Source: an uncultured Lachnospira sp.
GTDB lineage: Bacteria > Bacillota > Clostridia > Lachnospirales > Lachnospiraceae
Reading direction: 5' to 3'
NCBI GenBank assembly: GCA_934358235.1
Contig: CAKRKK010000019.1
Span: 1-18,919 of the forward strand
DNA: 18,919 nt
Shown: in pieces, positions 14,865 to 18,919 of the stretch
Layout: every line of letters starts with the position of its first letter
Numbering within the stretch: the stretch's first letter is position 1
Made by a program: the position numbers and the translations under genes
Notes under the pieces: generated by a model
Database searches by the model: none
Told to the model about the DNA's origin: nothing
The model's input: only the letters and a program-made list of their open reading frames with translations

Positions 14865-15701
14865 ATGGAAATATTAAAGGGACTTCCAGTAGCTAATGCC
14901 ATTAATGAAAAGCTGGTGGAACAGATTAAGGACATAAAAGGGGCACTTCCACACCTTGCTATTATAAGGGTTGGGGAAAGACCAGATGATTGCGCATATG
15001 AAAGAGGCGCAGTAAAGAAGATGGACAAGGTTGGTGTCAGATGTACAACATATACATTTGATGCGGATATAGATAATGATACCTTTCAGGCTGAGTTCGA
15101 TAAGATTAACGAGAATCAGGATATAGATGGTATTCTTATGTTAAGACCACTTCCAAAGCAGCTTGATGAAAAGCAGATTGAAAACAAAATAGATCCAAGA
15201 AAGGACCTTGATGGAATATCGCCTCTTAATTTAGCTAAGGTATATGCCGGTGATGAAAGTGGATATGCGCCATGTACGGCTGAGGCTGTTATAGAAATGC
15301 TTGATTATGCGGGAATAGATATTAAGGGTAAGAGAGCAACTGTTGTTGGAAGAAGCCTTGTTATAGGAAAGCCTGCAGCTATGCTCCTTATGAAGCGCAA
15401 CGCAACAGTTACAATATGCCATACAAAGACAGTAGATATGGCAGGTACCTGCAGGAATGCCGAGATACTTGTTGCGGCAGCAGGTGCAGCACGTATGATT
15501 AAGAAGGATTATGTAGCTGAGGGTGCCATTGTAGTTGATGTTGGCATTAATGTAGATGAGGAAGGAAATCTGTGTGGAGATGTTGACTTTGACGCTATCA
15601 CAGATATTGCAGCAATAGCAACACCTGTTCCAGGGGGTGTGGGTTCTGTAACTACCTCAGTGCTTGCAAAGCATCTGGTTAAGGCAGCTATGGCACGTTA
15701 G
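14865..15701 (+). CDS. folD: Methylene-THF dehydrogenase FolD, apparently lacking cyclohydrolase residues
   Basis: A 278-residue cytoplasmic enzyme of one-carbon metabolism with the usual FolD layout. Motifs include DGIL..PLP (88-97), DLDGISPLN (114-122), the nucleotide site VVGRSLVIGKPAAMLL (about 161-176) and TPVPGGVGSVTTSVL near the end. Normal FolD has Tyr-x3-Lys, a Gln in VQLPLP and a late Asp (E. coli K54, Q98, D121). Here Tyr45 is kept (CAYERGAVKK), but the Lys position is Ala49 and the Gln position is Leu93 (ILMLRPLP); D116 is kept. The spacing between these positions matches E. coli exactly. Lys is essential for cyclohydrolase but not dehydrogenase activity in studied homologues, so this is probably a dehydrogenase only, with the neighbour FchA supplying the second step. 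Confidence 0.93.
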   Translation: MEILKGLPVANAINEKLVEQIKDIKGALPHLAIIRVGERPDDCAYERGAVKKMDKVGVRCTTYTFDADIDNDTFQAEFDKINENQDIDGILMLRPLPKQLDEKQIENKIDPRKDLDGISPLNLAKVYAGDESGYAPCTAEAVIEMLDYAGIDIKGKRATVVGRSLVIGKPAAMLLMKRNATVTICHTKTVDMAGTCRNAEILVAAAGAARMIKKDYVAEGAIVVDVGINVDEEGNLCGDVDFDAITDIAAIATPVPGGVGSVTTSVLAKHLVKAAMAR

Positions 15702-15734
15702 CTGTATACAAAAGTTAATATTGGAGGTTTAGTT

Positions 15735-17198
15735 TTGAAAGAAAGAGAAAAGTTTGGCTCACGTTTAGGGTTTATCCTTGTATCAGCCGGATGTGCGGTA
15801 GGACTAGGAAATGTATGGAAGTTTCCATACATATGCGGACTGAATGGAGGAGCAGCATTCGTACTGATATATCTTGTGTTTCTCGCAGTCCTTGGTTTTC
15901 CTATTGTGTGTGCGGAGTTTGCTATTGGACGAGGAAGCGGAAAGGGTGCAGCCAGAGCGTTTGAGGTACTAGAGAAAAAGGAAAGTAAGTGGCATTACTT
16001 TAAGTGGGTATCAGTTATTGGAAGTTATATTCTTATGGCATTCTATACGATGGTAGCCGGCTGGATGCTTTATTATGCATTCAAGGAAGCAGGTGGTTCA
16101 CTTACAGGTGTTGGCTCAGAGCAGATAACCGCAGAGTTTGGCAATATGTTAGGAAATCCGGGAGTCATGATTGTATGGATGCTGATAGCGATATTATTGT
16201 CCTTTGGCGTATGTGCACTTGGACTTGAAAAGGGTATTGAAAAGATAACAAAGGTAATGATGTCATGTCTTATAGTGCTTATTATTGTGCTTGCGATACA
16301 TTCGCTTGTTTTGCCAGGCGCATCTGAGGGTGTTAAGTTTTATCTTGTTCCTAATCTTGATACTATTAAGGCAAGAGGTATAGGCCCTGTTATATTTGAT
16401 GCCATGACACATGCATTTTTTACACTTAGTGTAGGTATTGGTGCTATGGAGATCTTCGGAAGCTACATGAAGAAGGATAGAACCATAGGTGGCGAAGCTG
16501 TCAGCATAGTAGTACTTGATACATTCGTTGCACTTATGGCTGGGTTTATTATTATACCAGCATGTTTTTCATTTGGAGTACAGCCTGATGCAGGTCCTTC
16601 GTTACTCTTTAAGACTCTGCCTAATGTGTTTAACAGCATGGCTGGTGGAAGAGTATGGGGAACAGCATTCTTTATATTTATGTCGTTTGCGGCACTTTCA
16701 ACGGTTATAGCTGTATTTGAGAATATTATATCGTTTTATATAGACCTTAAGGGGTATTCAAGAAAAAAGGTAGTGCTGTGGAATATTATATTTATGTCGC
16801 TGCTTTCAGTTCCAGCAGTATTGGGCTTTAATGTACTTTCAGGTTTTGAACCTATGGGACCGGGAACTAGTATTATGGATTTAGAAGATTTCCTGGTATC
16901 CTATAATCTTCTTCCGCTTGGAAGTATGATATTCGTATTATTCTGTACAAAGAAGAATGGCTGGGGCTGGGAAGGCTTCAGACAGGAAGCTAATACAGGT
17001 AAGGGCATAAAGTTCCCGGAGTGTCTCAGGTTCTATATGAGTTATATACTTCCAGCGATTATTGTAGTTGTATATCTTAAGGGATATTATGACACATTTG
17101 CAAAGCTTGGAACATCATATCTTGTTGGATGGATGATATTTGCGGTGGTATTGCTGTGTGCAATATTCGGAATTGCGAATTATAAGACAAAGGATTAG
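15735..17198 (+). CDS. Neurotransmitter:sodium symporter family transporter (NSS)
   Basis: A 487-residue LeuT-fold membrane protein, probably taking up an amino acid with Na+. The first helix carries the broken, ion- and substrate-binding segment SAGCAVGLGNVWKFPY (17-32). Further family features are FPIVCAEFAIGRGSG, helix 6 (HAFFTLSVGIGAMEIFGSY) and helix 8 (MSFAALSTVIAVFENI). About 12 hydrophobic segments can be counted, whereas many bacterial members have 11. The start is TTG at 15735, seven bases after GGAGG (15723-15727). It follows folD by 33 bp and is the last gene before the terminator at 17242. The substrate cannot be read from the sequence; the glnA-dapF context suggests an amino acid. 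Confidence 0.93.
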   Translation: MKEREKFGSRLGFILVSAGCAVGLGNVWKFPYICGLNGGAAFVLIYLVFLAVLGFPIVCAEFAIGRGSGKGAARAFEVLEKKESKWHYFKWVSVIGSYILMAFYTMVAGWMLYYAFKEAGGSLTGVGSEQITAEFGNMLGNPGVMIVWMLIAILLSFGVCALGLEKGIEKITKVMMSCLIVLIIVLAIHSLVLPGASEGVKFYLVPNLDTIKARGIGPVIFDAMTHAFFTLSVGIGAMEIFGSYMKKDRTIGGEAVSIVVLDTFVALMAGFIIIPACFSFGVQPDAGPSLLFKTLPNVFNSMAGGRVWGTAFFIFMSFAALSTVIAVFENIISFYIDLKGYSRKKVVLWNIIFMSLLSVPAVLGFNVLSGFEPMGPGTSIMDLEDFLVSYNLLPLGSMIFVLFCTKKNGWGWEGFRQEANTGKGIKFPECLRFYMSYILPAIIVVVYLKGYYDTFAKLGTSYLVGWMIFAVVLLCAIFGIANYKTKD

Positions 17199-17241
17199 TT
17201 AGGATTTAATACAAATAATACTTTACAGGTAAGGTTATTAA

Positions 17242-17286
17242 ACCCCAGTCACAGATGCATAGAGCATATGTGGCTGGGGTGTTTTT
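17242..17286 (+). terminator. Terminator of the glnA-to-NSS gene run
   Basis: A 17-bp stem with one G-U pair and one mismatch (17242-17258 with 17264-17280), loop of five bases, then GTTTTT. It points away from the NSS gene and lies before the convergent azlD end. The minus-strand side has only a short T-run, so it is a weaker terminator for azlCD. Confidence 0.9.
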
Positions 17287-17323
17287 ATGTACAATTAATC
17301 AGTATTAGTAATGCAGTATATAA

Positions 17324-17647
17324 TTATGCAGCAATAAATCTCATAATAAGTTCAACTATGAATACAGCAGCACAGCTAAACATAGCAACCTGAAAAAGAC
17401 TTTTTCCCATCCAGGCAAGTACAACAGCTATCACAAATGCAATAGCGGCAGATATAATACTGTTTGTAGATTCAAGTATGGCAGGAAATGTCATAACTGC
17501 CAGTGTTACATAAGGTACATAATACAGGAAAGACTTGATGGTTGTATTCTTGATTTCTTTTCTGATAAGTGTAAGCGGCAGTGTTCGGATAAGGTATGTT
17601 ACAGCTGCCATTATAAGTATGTATATATAAGTATTATGTAAAAGCAT
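17324..17647 (-). CDS. azlD: Branched-chain amino acid exporter small subunit AzlD
   Basis: A small membrane protein with about four hydrophobic segments (YIYILIMAAVTYLIRTLPL, SFLYYVPYVTLAVMTFPAIL, SAAIAFVIAVVLAWM and a final helix). The TYLIRTLPL motif is typical of AzlD. It partners AzlC to export branched-chain amino acids or analogues. I prefer the ATG at 17647 (107 residues), which follows AAAGGAG by nine bases. The in-frame ATG at 17674 would overlap the azlC stop and lacks a ribosome binding site. From 17647 the gap to azlC is 20 bases, so the two are translated from one mRNA. Confidence 0.9.
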   Translation of the reverse strand: MLLHNTYIYILIMAAVTYLIRTLPLTLIRKEIKNTTIKSFLYYVPYVTLAVMTFPAILESTNSIISAAIAFVIAVVLAWMGKSLFQVAMFSCAAVFIVELIMRFIAA

Positions 17648-17667
17648 TTCTTTTAGCTCCTTTAGTT

Positions 17668-18381
17668 TTAACATTCGTTTTCTTTAACAGGAAACAATAC
17701 AGCAGCCGCAAGTGAAATAACTACTGTAAGGATAATAATACGTGTTCCAGATGATATCGAACTGACAACAGGTGCATAAGAGAATATGCAGCTAATAATC
17801 ATAGATATAGCAACAACGCAAGCTACAATTTTGTTCTTTCTTGCTGGTGGAATGATGATAGCAATAAACATTCCATATAGTCCGACACTTAGCGCACTTA
17901 CGATGCTTGCTGGAAGTATGTTTCCAAAAAGTACACCAAAGTAGGTTCCAAGAACCCAGGCAGGGGATGCAACAAGCACCATGCCATACATATAGGCTGG
18001 ATTAAGCTTTTCAGGAACAGATACACATAATCCGAATATTTCATCAGTAACAAATAAGCCCATAATCAGGCGGTGAAAGAAGTGCATCTTATTGTCAAGC
18101 TTCTGGCTTAATGCACACGACATAAGAAAGTATCGTGCATTGATTATAAGCTCCATGACAGCTATTTCTGTATATGTGGCTAGTGCGGCTATAAGCGTGA
18201 ATCCGGCGAATTCTCCGGCAGAGGCGTGGCAGGTGATGCTGGCAAGTGCAGCCTGAAGTGCGGTAAGACCGGCGTTTTTAGCAGCTATTCCAAGAGTGAA
18301 GGATACAGCCAGATATCCAAGAGCTATTGGCATACCATTATGTATACCCTTTTTCAGCCAGTAAGATGTAGAAGTATTCAT
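17668..18381 (-). CDS. azlC: Branched-chain amino acid exporter large subunit AzlC
   Basis: A 237-residue membrane protein with several hydrophobic helices and the AzlC hallmarks GMPIALGYLAVSFTLGIAAK near the start, ASAGEFAG, and NARYFLMSCALSQKL. With AzlD it forms an exporter of the AzlCD/YgaZH type. I chose the ATG at 18381: GGAG lies six bases before it on the minus strand. The in-frame ATG at 18393 is the start of that same ATGGAG and has no site upstream. The regulatory region ahead of it holds an 11-bp imperfect inverted repeat but no recognised Lrp or T-box signal. Confidence 0.92.
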   Translation of the reverse strand: MNTSTSYWLKKGIHNGMPIALGYLAVSFTLGIAAKNAGLTALQAALASITCHASAGEFAGFTLIAALATYTEIAVMELIINARYFLMSCALSQKLDNKMHFFHRLIMGLFVTDEIFGLCVSVPEKLNPAYMYGMVLVASPAWVLGTYFGVLFGNILPASIVSALSVGLYGMFIAIIIPPARKNKIVACVVAISMIISCIFSYAPVVSSISSGTRIIILTVVISLAAAVLFPVKENEC

Positions 18382-18408
18382 AAATCTCTCCATTTCTATC
18401 TATTGGTA

Positions 18409-18446
18409 AGAGAATATATCCCCTTGATTAAGAAAATATATTCTTT
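18409..18446. promoter_or_regulatory. Inverted repeat upstream of azlC
   Basis: AGAATATAT (18411-18419) is the reverse complement of ATATATTCT (18436-18444); two flanking positions also pair (one as G-U), giving 11 bp over a 16-bp spacer. It lies about 30 bases ahead of azlC, within its likely leader or operator. A perfect GTCTT-T-AAGAC palindrome follows at 18463-18473. A regulator site or leader hairpin is possible; nothing firmer can be said. Confidence 0.4.
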
Positions 18447-18505
18447 ATACATTCTTTAACAGGTCTTTAAGACAGTTTCTTAATATTACACCATATAAAA
18501 TAAAG

Positions 18506-18532
18506 TGTCAAAAATTAAAAAAATTTCTGACA
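18506..18532. repeat. TGTCA...TGACA hairpin in the azlC/cyclase gap
   Basis: TGTCA (18506-18510) pairs with TGACA (18528-18532) and AAATT with AATTT inside it, with one mismatch and an A-rich loop. The 5' arm again reads GTGTCAAAA, as in the elements at 3884 and 11136. The rest of 18533-18700 is strongly AT-rich with no gene or clear signal. Confidence 0.4.
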
Positions 18533-18704
18533 AAAGTATAAAAATTCTTCACTTCGTTCTTTAATGTATTCTTCAATTCATGGGAGTTGAAAAGTATAGA
18601 TATTGATAATTATTTATCAAACATACATAAAAATTATAAATGAAATTTGCATAAAGTATTTAAAAATCAACATCAAATTGTTTAAACTTACCAAAAAATA
18701 GAGA

Positions 18705-18770
18705 GTAACTTTATGTAACTTTGATAATTGATTATAGACCGGTATACTGGTATACTGCAAGTGTCAAAAG
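18705..18770 (+). promoter_or_regulatory. Repeat-rich promoter region of the cyclase-family gene
   Basis: GTAACTTT occurs twice with a 10-bp period (18705-18712, 18715-18722). TTGATA (18721-18726) and TTGATT (18728-18733) are followed by GGTATACT twice with an 8-bp period (18741-18756). This gives two overlapping promoters: TTGATA-16 bp-TATACT (18743-18748) and TTGATT-17 bp-TATACT (18751-18756). CCGGTATACTGG (18739-18750) is nearly palindromic. GTGTCAAAAG follows at 18761-18770. Confidence 0.5.
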
Positions 18771-18836
18771 GAAAGACAAAAAGTTAACAAACATTTTAAT
18801 CACAATCAATAACAAAGTTTAAGGAGGAAACACATT

Positions 18837-18919
18837 ATGAATACAACATTTGATTTAGGAAACGGATTAAAGGTAATTGACCTTACAAAGCCATTAGATC
18901 CTAAGACAGAGTCTAGAAG
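18837..18919 (+). CDS. Cyclase-family protein, partial (5' end only)
   Basis: Only the first 27 codons are in the window; the gene runs off the right edge. The visible start contains LKVIDLTKPLDP, which resembles the N-terminus of the cyclase/kynurenine formamidase-like family, where an IDLT-x-P motif opens the protein. AAGGAGG at 18821-18827 lies nine bases before the ATG. The assignment rests on this short motif only and needs the rest of the gene. Confidence 0.5.
   Translation, partial: MNTTFDLGNGLKVIDLTKPLDPKTESR

Noticed and set aside
18226..18459. Plus-strand open frame opposite the azlC start
   Set aside because: Antisense to azlC, no ribosome binding site, and no membrane or domain pattern.

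Overview
The window looks like chromosomal DNA of a low-GC gut Firmicute of the Lachnospiraceae. It is AT-rich with strong AGGAGG-type ribosome binding sites. It carries an intracellular beta-glucuronidase beside a GPH-family transporter, and a glnA gene followed by an ANTAR regulator, a pairing also known in clostridia. Lachnospira (Eubacterium) eligens or a close relative would fit, but that is inference. There are no rRNA, tRNA, CRISPR, IS or phage genes, and nothing suggests recent transfer.

Region 1 (about 1-9090) is a glucuronide scavenging locus. uxuA (mannonate dehydratase) and uxuB (fructuronate/mannonate oxidoreductase) form one operon ending in a strong terminator. A FadR-type GntR regulator follows. 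Convergent to it is a 406-residue AraC-type regulator, separated by a large inverted repeat that can terminate both. Divergent from araC is a second operon, a GPH symporter plus cytoplasmic beta-glucuronidase (uidA). The likely flow is: import of intact glucuronide, cleavage by UidA, isomerisation of glucuronate to fructuronate (uxaC is not in this window), reduction by UxuB to mannonate, and dehydration by UxuA to 2-keto-3-deoxygluconate. The kinase and aldolase for the last steps are also absent here. The uxuA promoter and the araC/transporter intergenic region share an identical 14-bp palindrome (ACTAACATGTTAGT) and an identical TGACATGTCA palindrome, so one regulator probably controls both operons. 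A second, different inverted-repeat cluster lies nearer the transporter.

Region 2 (9173-10937) holds an aldose 1-epimerase (LacX type) and a convergent membrane-anchored polysaccharide deacetylase of PdaB-like type. The two genes overlap by a few bases at their 3' ends.

Region 3 (11127-17286) runs on the plus strand: glnA, an ANTAR antiterminator-like protein with a degenerate receiver domain, dapF, fchA-like methenyl-THF cyclohydrolase, folD, and an NSS-family amino-acid symporter, ending in a strong terminator. The most striking protein observation is here. FolD lacks the conserved catalytic Lys and Gln needed for cyclohydrolase activity, and its immediate upstream neighbour is a separate cyclohydrolase-type protein. 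This suggests the two activities have been split between two genes.

Region 4 (17324-18919) holds azlCD (branched-chain amino-acid export) on the minus strand, a 455-bp intergenic region with several short repeats and inverted repeats, and the first 27 codons of a probable cyclase-family protein. A short motif, GTGTCAAAA, usually inside a hairpin, recurs in four intergenic places across the window.
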